Positions 34,995-44,786 of a stretch of 64,000 bases of DNA are shown in pieces. The notes under the pieces are model-generated. The model was given only the letters and a program-made list of their open reading frames with translations. It ran no database searches and was not told the DNA's origin. The stretch spans positions 821,501 through 885,500 of the forward strand of contig JASPKZ010003421.1 in NCBI GenBank assembly GCA_030220185.1, in the 5' to 3' direction. The first letter of the stretch is position 1, and each line of letters opens with the position of its first letter. The position numbers and the translations under genes were made by a program. This DNA comes from Diploptera punctata (lineage: Eukaryota; Arthropoda; Insecta; Blattodea; Blaberidae).

Positions 34995-35068
34995 CGCCTA
35001 GACCGGGACTCGAACCCGGGACCCTTGGCTTTCCGGGCCAAGTGCTCTACCAACTGAGCTACCGAGGC
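34995..35068 (-). tRNA. tRNA-like gene, array copy 1
   Basis: It folds as a class I tRNA with acceptor GCCTCGG/TCTAGGC, D arm GCTC-AGTTGGTA-GAGC, TpsiC arm CCGGG-TTCGAGT-CCCGG, box A TAGCTCAGTTGG and box B GGTTCGAGTCC. The body looks like eukaryotic tRNA-Lys. The anticodon arm is abnormal: TTGGC/GCCAA closes a CCGGAAA loop, giving GGA with C instead of the universal U33, and one extra base precedes the stem. GGA would mean serine, but eukaryotic tRNA-Ser has a long variable arm that is absent here. Function is uncertain, and a tRNA-derived pseudogene is likely. Confidence 0.6.
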
Positions 35069-35295
35069 GAGTCACGATCTAGACGCAAATTTTTCTCTTA
35101 TGTACGTTGTAATTCCCTTGCGCCAAATGCTTGAAACCATAGCTTCTATCTTGCAAATGGCGGCTTCTTAGTTAAGAAGACATATATTGGGAATTTAACA
35201 CTACTTTATAGCCAGTAGGGCTTCTATTGACGATTTTATTATTAATTTAACACTTCTCATTGAAGGATAAATTATATTTGAAGAGAAAAAATTCT

Positions 35296-35369
35296 CGCCT
35301 AGACCGGGACTCGAACCCGGGACCCTTGGCTTTCCGGGCCAAGTGCTCTACCAACTGAGCTACCGAGGC
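35296..35369 (-). tRNA. tRNA-like gene, array copy 2
   Basis: Identical to copy 1 as far as I can read, 301 bases downstream of it, with the same anomalous anticodon loop. Confidence 0.6.
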
Positions 35370-35595
35370 GAGTCACGATCTAGACGCAAATTTTTCTCTT
35401 ATGTACGTTGTAATTCCCTTGCGCCAAATGCTTGAAACCATAGCTTCTATCTTGCAAATGGCGGCTTCTTAGTTAAGAAGACATATATTGGGAATTTAAC
35501 ACTACTTTATAGCCAGTAGGGCTTCTATTGACGATTTTATTATTAATTTAACACTTCTCATTGAAGGATAAATTATATTTGAAGAGAAAAATTCT

Positions 35596-35669
35596 CGCCT
35601 AGACCGGGACTCGAACCCGGGACCCTTGGCTTTCCGGGCCAAGTGCTCTACCAACTGAGCTACCGAGGC
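35596..35669 (-). tRNA. tRNA-like gene, array copy 3
   Basis: Identical copy, 300 bases from copy 2. It is the last minus-strand unit before the inversion junction. Confidence 0.6.
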
Positions 35670-35895
35670 GAGTCACGATCTAGACGCAAATTTTTCTCTT
35701 ATGTACGTTGTAATTCCCTTGCGCCAAATGCTTGAAACCATAGCTTCTATCTTGCAAATGGCGGCTTCTTAGTTAAGAAGACATATATTGGGAATTTAAC
35801 ACTACTTTATAGCCAGTAGGGCTATGGTTTCAAGCATTTGGCGCAAGGGAATTACAACGTACATAAGAGAAAAATTTGCGTCTAGATCGTGACTC

Positions 35896-35969
35896 GCCTC
35901 GGTAGCTCAGTTGGTAGAGCACTTGGCCCGGAAAGCCAAGGGTCCCGGGTTCGAGTCCCGGTCTAGGCG
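35896..35969 (+). tRNA. tRNA-like gene, array copy 4
   Basis: First plus-strand unit after the junction. Same sequence as the minus-strand copies; its upstream flank is cut at GCTATGGTTTC by the inversion. Confidence 0.6.
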
Positions 35970-36195
35970 AGAATTTTTCTCTTCAAATATAATTTATCCT
36001 TCAATGAGAAGTGTTAAATTAATAATAAAATCGTCAATAGAAGCCCTACTGGCTATAAAGTAGTGTTAAATTCCCAATATATGTCTTCTTAACTAAGAAG
36101 CCGCCATTTGCAAGATAGAAGCTATGGTTTCAAGCATTTGGCGCAAGGGAATTACAACGTACATAAGAGAAAAATTTGCGTCTAGATCGTGACTC

Positions 36196-36269
36196 GCCTC
36201 GGTAGCTCAGTTGGTAGAGCACTTGGCCCGGAAAGCCAAGGGTCCCGGGTTCGAGTCCCGGTCTAGGCG
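36196..36269 (+). tRNA. tRNA-like gene, array copy 5
   Basis: Identical copy 300 bases after copy 4. Its downstream spacer carries the 6-base duplication near 36306. Confidence 0.6.
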
Positions 36270-36501
36270 AGAATTTTTCTCTTCAAATATAATTTATCCT
36301 TCAATGACAATGAGAAGTGTTAAATTAATAATAAAATCGTCAATAGAAGCCCTACTGGCTATAAAGTAGTGTTAAATTCCCAATATATGTCTTCTTAACT
36401 AAGAAGCCGCCATTTGCAAGATAGAAGCTATGGTTTCAAGCATTTGGCGCAAGGGAATTACAACGTACATAAGAGAAAAATTTGCGTCTAGATCGTGACT
36501 C

Positions 36502-36575
36502 GCCTCGGTAGCTCAGTTGGTAGAGCACTTGGCCCGGAAAGCCAAGGGTCCCGGGTTCGAGTCCCGGTCTAGGCG
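36502..36575 (+). tRNA. tRNA-like gene, array copy 6
   Basis: Identical copy 306 bases after copy 5, the longer spacing being due to the extra TGACAA. Confidence 0.6.
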
Positions 36576-36801
36576 AGAATTTTTCTCTTCAAATATAATT
36601 TATCCTTCAATGAGAAGTGTTAAATTAATAATAAAATCGTCAATAGAAGCCCTACTGGCTATAAAGTAGTGTTAAATTCCCAATATATGTCTTCTTAACT
36701 AAGAAGCCGCCATTTGCAAGATAGAAGCTATGGTTTCAAGCATTTGGCGCAAGGGAATTACAACGTACATAAGAGAAAAATTTGCGTCTAGATCGTGACT
36801 C

Positions 36802-36875
36802 GCCTCGGTAGCTCAGTTGGTAGAGCACTTGGCCCGGAAAGCCAAGGGTCCCGGGTTCGAGTCCCGGTCTAGGCG
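36802..36875 (+). tRNA. tRNA-like gene, array copy 7
   Basis: Last unit. Its 3' flank (TTTTTCTCTTCAAATAT) runs directly to the right-hand direct repeat. A T-run just downstream could serve as an RNA polymerase III terminator, as in the other units. Confidence 0.6.
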
Positions 36876-36911
36876 AGAATTTTTCTCTTCAAATATAAAT
36901 TCTTTATAATA

Positions 36912-37415
36912 CTTCATTTCTACTTGGCTGATCATTGGTTACCATCTCATAATTATTTTGTGAGATCACTCTGTAGCTTATTAAAATGGAATATTGTAAT
37001 TCATTGCTGTTTCCATAATATTTGTCATTGAGGCTTGAAAATGCAACTTTATATATGAGTTATATTTCATTTAATGCCTATATTCTAAGGATAAAAATGT
37101 GACTTTATATATGAGATATTTTGCATTTTAATTCTTATATTCTGACGTTAAAAATGTAACTTTATATAGGAGTTATTTTACATTTAATCCGTATATTCTG
37201 AAGTTACTATATCTATAGTAGTATATTATACCATGTTATTATGGTAAGCCCTTAGATTATATAGTTCGAAATTTTAATTAGCGTATTTCACAGCAGTAAG
37301 AGAGATCACTAGACACTGCTGTATTTTTTAAAATTCTAATATGAATGTGAGGTCAGCAGCTGGCTGGTAGACGAAGGACTATCTAAAGTCTATGTAGGAG
37401 GAAATAAATAAATTA
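36912..37415. repeat. Short internal repeats in AT-rich sequence
   Basis: Three imperfect copies of a ~60-base unit run from about 37020 to 37205 (AAAATGCAACTTTATATATG, AAAATGTGACTTTATATATG, AAAATGTAACTTTATATAGG). There is no gene. Confidence 0.6.
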
Positions 37416-38252
37416 CTAGATAATACCCGGCGTGCGCTGATACGCCTAAATAAATTAAAATTAATGTGCTTTTATGTTTAATTGAATAAGTAAAAGCAAA
37501 AATAATTATAAATTTATATTTTTTAGATACTCCATGCTGATTACCCTGCCTTGCCCGGAAATCTACTTATCCCGATCTTCTTGACATAAATGAGCTGAAA
37601 TACAAAAATTGTGTTTTATGTTTAGTTAAATACGTAGAAGGAAAAAATTATATCCTAATTATTTTTAGATACTCCGTGCTGTTTGCCCCGCGTTGTCTGG
37701 AAATATACTCATCCAGATCGTGGCATAAATGAGCTGAAAGACGAAAATGAATGTAGTTCTTATGATAAGTTGAATAAGTAAAATAAAAAAATAAATATAA
37801 ATGTATAGCGTAATTATTTTAGGATTTCCCATGCTGATTACCCGGTGTTGCCCGGGAATCTACTTATCTCGATCTTCTTGGTATCAATGAAAGACAAAAA
37901 TTGTTATTGTGAGTTATCCGTAAAAGATAAATATATGCAGTCGCGGATGTTTACTAGATCTTTTTGAGATATTCAATTCTGTGTACATTAATTTTGTGTA
38001 TTTGATATGCTTTAGGCAGCGTAAGTCATTTAAGCGTCCAAAGAGCTACTTTTTTTTCGCGTTTTCCACTACAAAGGGCGATTCTTAATGGTGTAAGAGT
38101 TGAGTATCACAACTCTCTTACAGTCTATGTACATCCCGGGAATCTGCAGAACATTTTGCAAAAAGCCTCATCACAACCGGATGAACTGTATGGCCGCGCA
38201 TAAAGTGCAAACAAACAAACAAACAAACAAACATTCATTTTTATATATTAGA
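37416..38252 (-). mobile_element. Non-autonomous Helitron H2, tandem copy 1
   Basis: Same family as 33044-33799. It begins at CTAG (37416), with the hairpin region GGCGTGCGCTGATACGCC, and ends at TATATATTAGA (38252), after an AAAC tetranucleotide run. The internal text (ACATTTTGCAAAAAGCCTCA, ATGGCCGCGCATAAAGTG) matches other copies. Confidence 0.75.
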
Positions 38253-38860
38253 CTAGCTAATACCCGACGTACACTGCTACGCCTAAATAAATGATAATAT
38301 ATTTAGTTGAATAAGTAAAAGGAAAAAGTAATTATAAATTTATATCGTAATTATTTGTAATTATAAATTTATGTTGTAATTATTTGTAATTGCAAATTTA
38401 TATCGTAATTATTTGTAATTATAAATTTATATCGTAATTATTTGTAGATACCCCATGCTGATTACCCGGTGTTGCCAGGTAATCCACTTATCCCGATCTT
38501 CTTGGCATAAAAGGGCTGAAAGGCAAAAGTGGTTATTGAGAGTTATCCGTAACAGAATACCCGCTGTGCCTCGCCACGCTTGCCCGGGAATCTAGTCATA
38601 CCGATCTTCTTGGCATTAATGAGGAGAAAGATAAAAATGTATATTGTGAGTTATCCTTAAAAGATAAGACATATGCAGTCCCCGATGTTTTTGTAGATTC
38701 TTTAAATATTCAATTCTGTGTACATTAATTTGGTGCATATATTATGAATTAGGGAGCATAAGTCATTTAAGTGTGCAAAAAGTTCCGAATAACAGTTTTC
38801 TCTTCAAAGGGTGATTTATAAGGGTGAAGGGGTTGAGTATTACAACTCTTATAGTCTAAA
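38253..38860 (-). mobile_element. Non-autonomous Helitron H2, tandem copy 2
   Basis: It starts with CTAG on the very next base after copy 1 (TTAGA|CTAG), so the two are head-to-tail without a spacer. It carries a local triplication of ATAAATTTATRTYGTAATTA at 38330-38440. It loses similarity near 38860, so its 5' end is missing. Confidence 0.7.
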
Positions 38861-38861
38861 A

Positions 38862-38990
38862 CAGGATCTGAAGGTTGTGGGTGTTTAGGAATATAGAAGG
38901 AGGGCTGAGGACAGGGATGGATGGAGGCAAATCGTTTGGACGGTTAAGGCCTGCAATAGGCTCTAGCACCGAACATGACGATGTCATATA
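38862..38990 (+). mobile_element. LINE C-terminal scrap
   Basis: Plus-strand residues EYRRRAEDRDGWRQIV and WTVKACNRL resemble the end of an RTE-like ORF2. Short and without a stop-free frame. Confidence 0.45.
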
Positions 38991-40030
38991 CAGTACAGGG
39001 TGAGAATGCATAATAGCCGAGATTTAGTTACACAATTGAATACAATATTAATGCATGGAATGTTTGCAGAATTTTATATTAATAATATTTAGGCCCGGAA
39101 AATATAATTGTGAATTTATTTTTAAATGTCTTTTGCAGTTTATGTGGAAATTTCATTAAATTGTAACTTATTTTATATTCTACTAATCATTAGAAAAAAT
39201 AATTTATTGAAATATTCTAAGAATAATGGAACTTCAATTTGTTTAACTGCGTAAATAACTACCTCTCCAATATAGTTACGCTATGAAAATTCAAAATGGT
39301 CGACAGTTACAGAGTAAATAAAGAGATCCATTTCTGAAAATTTAGAAATACATTTACAATCATTATTTCCATACCTAAACATATACACATATAAAATTCA
39401 ACAAACATCCCATTCAATAAAATTGCTTGAGAACATTTCGACTATTATACAATCCTATCGATAAACATTACAGATAATTAAAATATTTAACAAAAAAGGA
39501 TACACAAATTTATTTTATAATGTTCATATATTATAGGAGCTAAAGTGACATTAAAATGAATCTACTTTTTCTACATTAATTACGATAAAGTAACACAATT
39601 AAATCTAACTATCCACTACGTTAACATGTATTTACGTTAGGTCGAATTACTATTTACAATTATTAACATTAAGTTTAAGTGCAGACAGTACTGACAGTGC
39701 ACCTAAAAGAGATATATTTACATATTCTAAGACGTTGCTTAAAATTATTCACGGACCTAATGATAGTGATAATACTGATAACTGTGATACAGAAATGAAC
39801 TGACGTCAACATAACATAACTGTTGCAGAAAATATGTATAACGTTGACACATGTAAAATTTTCGGAATATAACATAGGTATTGCGAATACTGTATACTGG
39901 TGATGTGATAGTATCCAGATTATTGTGAAGCCGTTAGGCATCTTTAGTAACATCTTAACCTCTAGTCCGCAGGAGTCCAGAATTGTTCAGTCAGAACGCT
40001 CATGTGTGGGAGAAAATACTGTGATACGCT
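38991..40030. other. AT-rich sequence without a recognised gene
   Basis: No supported gene. The minus-strand frame at 39675-39953 has no motif. Confidence 0.4.
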
Positions 40031-40034
40031 GAGA

Positions 40035-41120
40035 CTTATCTCCCGTTGGAGGATCCCGATATTTTTCAAGTTTTTCCTTCGGGAGTCGGGGAAAATGTTG
40101 TGGGACGTTTTCTCCTCTTCTCCCACTGGAGGATCCCGATATACTTCAGGTTTTTCCCTTGGGAGTCGGGGAAAATGTTGTGGGGCGTTATCTCTTCTTC
40201 TCCCACAGGAGGATCCCGATATTCTTCAGATTTTTCCCTTGGGAGTCGGGGAAAATATTGTGGGACGTTTTCTCCTCTTCTCCCACTGGAGGATCCCGAT
40301 ATTCACGTTTTTCCCTCGGGAGTCGGGCAAAATATTGTGGGACGTTTTCTCCTCTTCTCCCACTGGAGGATCCCGATATTCTTCAGGTTTTTCCCTCGGG
40401 AGACGGGGAAAATGTTGTGGGACGTTTTGTCCTTTTCTCCCACTGGAGGATACAGATATACAACAGATTTTTCCCTCGGGAGTCGGAGAAAATGTTGTGG
40501 GACGTTTTCTCCTCTTGTCCCATTGGAGGATCCCGATATTCTTCAGGTTGTTCCCTCGGGAGTCGGGGAAAATGTAGTGGGACGTTTTCTCTTCTTCTCC
40601 CACTGGCGGATCCCGATATTCTTCAGATTATTCCCTCGCGGGTCGGGGAATATATTCTGGGACGTTTTCTCCTCTTGTCCCACTGGAGGATCCCGATATT
40701 CTTCAGGGTTTTCCCTCGGGAGTCGGGGAAAATGTTGTGGGACGTTTTCTCCTCTTCTTCCACTGTAGCATCCCGATATTCTTCAGGGATTTCCCTCGGG
40801 AGTCGGGGAAAATGTTGTGGGACGTTTTCTCCTCTTCTTCCACTGTAGCATCCCGATATTCTTCAGGTTTTTCCCTTGGGAGCCAGGGAAAATGTTGTGG
40901 GACATTTTCTCCTCTTCTCCCACTGGAAGATCCCGATATTCTTCATGCTTTTCTCTGGGGAGACGAGGAAAAATTTGTGGGTTGTTTTCTCTTCTTTTCT
41001 CGCTGGAGGTTCCTATATTCTTCAAACTGTTTCCTTGAGAGTCGAGGAAAATATTGTGAGATATTTTTGTCTTTTCTTCTATTTTCAAGTTGGTCTCTCG
41101 GCAATCCATTTTCTGTTATA
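40035..41120 (+). repeat. 80-bp minisatellite, ~13 units
   Basis: The unit contains GGGAGTCGGGGAAAATGTTG, TGGGACGTTTTCTCCTCTTC and TCCCACTGGAGGATCCCGAT, then ATTCTTCAGGTTTTTCCCTC. Unit starts at 40081, 40161, 40241 and onward show a period of 80, with one 77-base unit from 40241. Homogeneity is high in the middle and decays to the right after about 41000. Because 80 is not a multiple of three and the unit has no stop in any plus frame, all three forward frames read as long ORFs (191-240 codons). These are artefacts. Each unit has a TTTTTCCC...GGGGAAAA inverted repeat. Confidence 0.95.
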
Positions 41121-41239
41121 TTTTCGACTTTTTTTCCACTGCATGTTCCCAGTATTAAGATGTTCTGAGATGTGTTCGATTCTCTTCCCACTCGAGGATG
41201 TCGATGTGGTTACAGTTGCTCTCTAGGAAGTCGGATATC

Positions 41240-41965
41240 ATTTTATCGGACTTTACGCTTCATATCTCAATTATAATTGTTGCCTCGGGAATCAGGAGGA
41301 TAGTAACACAATCCAAATGTTTCATTTTACTACGCATTGCTATTTTTCTGAATTAACTGAATTTCCTTTTGAATATATTCTCTAGATATCTCCTGAACTC
41401 TTTGTACTGTCATGTGTGTTGCATTTATAGCGACATTTTTGGTCAAATATTGATTTATGTTTTTTTTTAATTCAATGTCTCCTTTTTAGTTTCTCGCTGT
41501 AAGAAAACATATTTTGCCTTGTTGATGATGTTCACGTTTTAATGTAGCTGATTGGAATTTCATTTTTTTATTGTCCACAGGCTGAAATTAGTTTGTATAT
41601 TGCATTAATTCACGCCCACACTCCGTACATGAAGTAAATAGACATTACTTACTCTTTTTCTCAGTTATTGTATTAAAGTATTTTTAACTTATAGCTGCCG
41701 ATTTCGTCCATTTAATTCATCTAGACTTTTTCTTCATTCCTGTTTCTCTAGTTGATAATTTTCACTTTTACGTAACTAACTGTAATGTTTTATTTTATTG
41801 TCCACAGTATGTTTATTGTAAGATTTTATACTCTCGATGCATGTTTCTCTATGCTCAGTTATTATAATATTAACTAATTAAAACCTGTAGAATATGTAAA
41901 TTTAATTCCTTTTGATTTAATTTACTTACACAGAATTTAGAGAGTATTTATAACTGATAGAATTT
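41240..41965. other. AT-rich sequence without a recognised gene
   Basis: Nothing recognised. Confidence 0.4.
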
Positions 41966-42192
41966 AAAATTAATATAAAATTAAGGAATATTCACCTGAA
42001 AGGTCCGTCTCCTCAACTTAATTAATCATTTAACTGTAGCGCTTTCGGGGCTTGTCCCATCATCGGCAGGATTCAAAACTTTTGATTCCTGCCGATGATG
42101 GGACAAGTCCCGAAAGCGCTACAGTTAAATGATTAATTAAGTTGAGGAGACGGACCTTTCAGGTGAATATTCCATAATTTTATATTAATTTT
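41966..42192. repeat. Near-perfect 227-bp palindrome
   Basis: Arms of about 113 bases, 41966-42078 and 42080-42192, pair around 42079 with only a handful of mismatches. Each arm carries CCGATGATGGGACAAGTCCC followed by GAAAGCGCTACAG. The core is of the CTGANGA-hairpin-GAAA type seen at Penelope-like ends elsewhere here, but with C at the second position. It could be two inverted terminal pieces of a Penelope-like element. A strong cruciform or hairpin is expected. Confidence 0.85.
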
Positions 42193-42489
42193 GAATAATA
42201 CCTCAACGGAACACATCATGAATCTTATAAAAGTTGATGATAGAATTTATATTTAATTTAAGATTCAGTTTCGTAGCAACTGTCTGACAATAAGTTTCGT
42301 ATAAAATTAACAGTTCTATTGGGATCAGAATACAATTGTTTGTAATATTGTAACTTAGGAACAAAAAATTATATCAATAAAATATTTCACGTGTCAAATA
42401 ACAGTTCTATTCTCAACAATCCAGGAAGAATGCAAGAGGGGTATAAGTCCTCATACGCCCTCTTGTCACGAAATTTATAATGGAAAAGC
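42193..42489. other. Unclassified AT-rich sequence
   Basis: No supported feature. Confidence 0.3.
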
Positions 42490-43210
42490 TTTATTTTGAC
42501 TATTTAACTCATGCCCCAAATGGGAGTCAATGACCAATCACGTTTCAATGATTTCTGTTTTACAACCAATCAGAGTCGTGTTTCACGAAATATTTATCAG
42601 TGTTAAATTTACCATATTAAAGAAAGCTCCTCCTTTTTAATATTCTGAACAGGTCTGACCATTATTTTGCAGTGACTGAGCCTGTAAGACATACGGCTAC
42701 CAGATTGTATATATAGTACATAGATTTCAACACATAGCGCTTGCAGGAGTTAATATAAAAACATTAGTAGCAATTTATTATACCACCAAAAAAAGAAACC
42801 ACTGTTTGCACGTTCTTAATTGTATTTTTCCCAGGTAATAATGCAGAAAAATATAATTGTCATATTTACATCATACGACATCAGAAATGAATTAATATAC
42901 AGTTTTATGTTTCATTTTTTCTCCATTAGAGAGCATTCTTACAATATTGCGTTCCTTTGGCAATAAATAGTATGATCTGGTTGCAGTGATAAACAAAAGA
43001 AGTAGATGAAGCGTAACTATCGTTTCTCATTTGTTTTCAAACATCGCCGTTTATATTAAATATATAAATATTTTAAAATATCTATAGTTAAATAATGATT
43101 TGTGAGTAAACAGCTTAATTTTATTCGTTAAATAGTCCTAACAAATGCCACTCTTGATTTCCAAATTCTCTAGATACATTGGAAATCACTCGTGGCATTA
43201 CTTATGAAGA
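42490..43210 (-). repeat. Dispersed repeat R2, copy 2
   Basis: Inverted counterpart of 17572-18290. It contains AAAAGAAACCACTGTTTGCA, ATACGGCTACCAGATTGTAT and GCAATATTGTAAGAATGC-type segments in reverse orientation. Noncoding. Confidence 0.7.
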
Positions 43211-43246
43211 CATGTTTAATTTATTTTAAAGAAATGAGTAGTATAT

Positions 43247-43420
43247 ATCGTGAGCATTTGCCTCTAGTCCCGAGTGTCTCAGGTTCAAATCTGGCCGGGG
43301 CCACTGGATAGGCTACTTAGGGTGGGAAAATTCAAAGGGACAAGTCCTCCGGGAGGGACGTTAAGTTATGGGTACTGAGTCTGATGATTTTCAGGCTCGT
43401 AAAAGTATCGTAACCCTGTA
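43247..43420 (+). mobile_element. SINE family 3, partial copy
   Basis: From the tRNA-like head: TTGCCTCTAGTCCCGAGTG, box B-like AGGTTCAAATCTGGCC, then GGGACAAGTCCTCCGGGAGG and TCTGATGATTTTCAGGCTCG. Matches 53866-54086 on the opposite strand. Confidence 0.7.
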
Positions 43421-43468
43421 CTAAAGTATATCTGTACAAAATTTAAATTATAGGTCATTATTATAGGT

Positions 43469-43880
43469 TACTGGTTAATATCCGACGTGCGTTGCTACAC
43501 CTAATAAAATGAAATGTGTTTTTATGTTTAGTTGAAAAAGTGAAAAAGAAAATAATTATACATTTATATCGTATTTATTTTTAGATACCCCGTGCTTATT
43601 ACCCGGCATTGCCGGGAATCTAATTTTCCCGATTTCTTGGCGTAAGTGTGCTGAAAGATAAAAATGGTTATTGAGAGATATCCGTAAAAGATAGATAAGG
43701 TATATGCTGCTGCGGACTTTTTTTGTAGACTTTTCTGGTATGTTCAATTCTGTGTACGTTAATTTGGTGTATGTTATGGTTTAGAGAGCGTAAGCCATTT
43801 AACAGTCCACAAAGTCCCGAAAAACATTTTTTCTGTACAAAGGGTGAAGGGGTTTACAACTCTCTTATAGACTATAACTT
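43469..43880 (-). mobile_element. Helitron H2 fragment
   Basis: It begins CTGGTTAATATCCGACGTGC (CTAG mutated to CTGG) and continues with GTGCTTATTACCCGGCATTG and the AGTCCC..ACAAAGGGTGAAGGGG internal region. The 5' end (minus strand) is missing. Confidence 0.6.
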
Positions 43881-43970
43881 TCCAGGGAAACTCCTGAACT
43901 AATTAGGGCCTATATTATATTTAGTCTGATCATCGTACCTCAATAGTAATGTTGATTTGTTCTTGAACAT

Positions 43971-43999
43971 GTTTCAAAACAATTCTGTTTTATCGTCAG
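43971..43999 (-). other. CTGACGA-hairpin-GAAAC motif
   Basis: The minus strand reads CTGACGA-T-AAAAC-AGAATT-GTTTT-GAAAC, then ATGTTCAAGAACAAAT and ATTGAGGTA. The same continuation follows the Penelope-like ORF at 63.3 kb, so this is a stub of that element's 3' end. Confidence 0.6.
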
Positions 44000-44004
44000 C
44001 TTGT

Positions 44005-44313
44005 CCAGTCTGGACTTTTTGAGATATTCAATTCTGTGTACATTAATTTGGTGTTTTGTTATGGTTTAGGCAGCATAAGCCATTTAAGCATCAAAAAAGG
44101 GACTTTATTTCACGTTTTTCGCTACAAAGGATGATTTTTATGGCTGAAGGGGTTGAGTATTACAACTCCGTTATATCCTATGTTCATCCCGGGAATCTCC
44201 TGAACATTTTGCAAAAAACCTGTTCAAAATCGGATCAACGGTATGGCCGCGCATAGAATACGAACAAACAAACAAACAAACAAACAAAGAAACAACCATT
44301 TTTATATATTAGA
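44005..44313 (-). mobile_element. Helitron H2 fragment with intact 5' end
   Basis: Shares GAGATATTCAATTCTGTGTA, the ACATTTTGCAAAAAACC and GTATGGCCGCGCATA internal blocks, the AAACAAAC run and TATATATTAGA at 44303-44313 followed by T. The CTAG side is missing. Confidence 0.65.
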
Positions 44314-44399
44314 TAATCAGAAGTAAATAAAAAAATATATAAACTAACTTGTTTTTCATAATTTGGATGTTAAATATATATTTTTTCTATTTTTTTTAG

Positions 44400-44483
44400 G
44401 GTTAAACGTAACTACAACTCCCATCTACAATAATGATGGTTCGAATTTATTCGGATTGAAAGAGTTGCATCTTAAAACGAATG
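44400..44483 (+). CDS. Candidate 84-nt host coding exon, LRR-like
   Basis: A long T/C-rich tract ending TTTTTTTAG (AG at 44398-44399) precedes the exon, and GTAAGT follows it at 44484. Both are strong consensus splice sites. Only one frame is open: two bases, then 27 codons, then one base. The peptide includes LNVTTTPIYNNDG and SNLFGLKELHLKTN. The latter fits the leucine-rich-repeat pattern LxxLxLxxN. The exon length is a multiple of three with symmetric phases, as common in LRR genes. It lies in the only non-repeat stretch between two Helitrons (44314-44786). No neighbouring exon was identified, so the gene cannot be named. Confidence 0.5.
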
Positions 44484-44786
44484 GTAAGTCATACAGTTTG
44501 TGTTCTTTAAATATATTATTATTGTAATTGTTAAATATTGAATATTTCTATATATATTTGAATTTACATAATATCCATGCATTAATTTAATTTAACTTAT
44601 CTTTACTTCAACCGAAATTGTTATAAAATTGCATGCCTTCTAAAAAAATAATTAAGGATTGATGGCAATGTGTGTACATTTTAGAGTCTCAACCAAGTTA
44701 ATAAACTTTATATCTATGTTGACATTGAACACTGCGACCTAGAAGTTGGATTAAGAATATTTGTTGGCGATTAAATAAAATATATA

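Larger units (their letters stand above)
34964..36911. repeat. Inverted tRNA-like array bounded by 13-bp direct repeats
   Basis: Seven units of about 300 bases are nearly identical. Three lie on the minus strand (tRNA-like at 34995, 35296, 35596) and four on the plus strand (35896, 36196, 36502, 36802). Orientation flips at 35821-35823, where both unit types share GCT. Each unit has a 74-nt tRNA-like gene plus ~226 bases of spacer. The outer ends are inverted copies (ATTTGAAGAGAAAAATTCTC). Outside them ATTCTTTATAATA occurs at 34964-34976 and again at 36899-36911. The only visible indel is an extra TGACAA near 36306. Confidence 0.9.

Noticed and set aside
34995..36875. A CRISPR-like array of regularly spaced repeats
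   Set aside because: The units are ~300 bp, the spacers are themselves identical, orientation flips in the middle and the repeat folds as a tRNA; the host is a eukaryote.
34995..36875. Calling the tRNA-like genes functional tRNA-Ser(GGA)
   Set aside because: U33 is missing, the anticodon stem is irregular and the class II variable arm of tRNA-Ser is absent.
40002..40603. Antisense ORF at 40226-40603 as an independent gene
   Set aside because: Also produced by the minisatellite.
40002..41226. Several overlapping ORFs of 125-240 codons with GGSRYSSGFSLGSRGK-type repeats
   Set aside because: They are translations of an 80-bp tandem repeat that lacks stops in every forward frame; all three frames show the same peptides, so they are not evidence of a gene.
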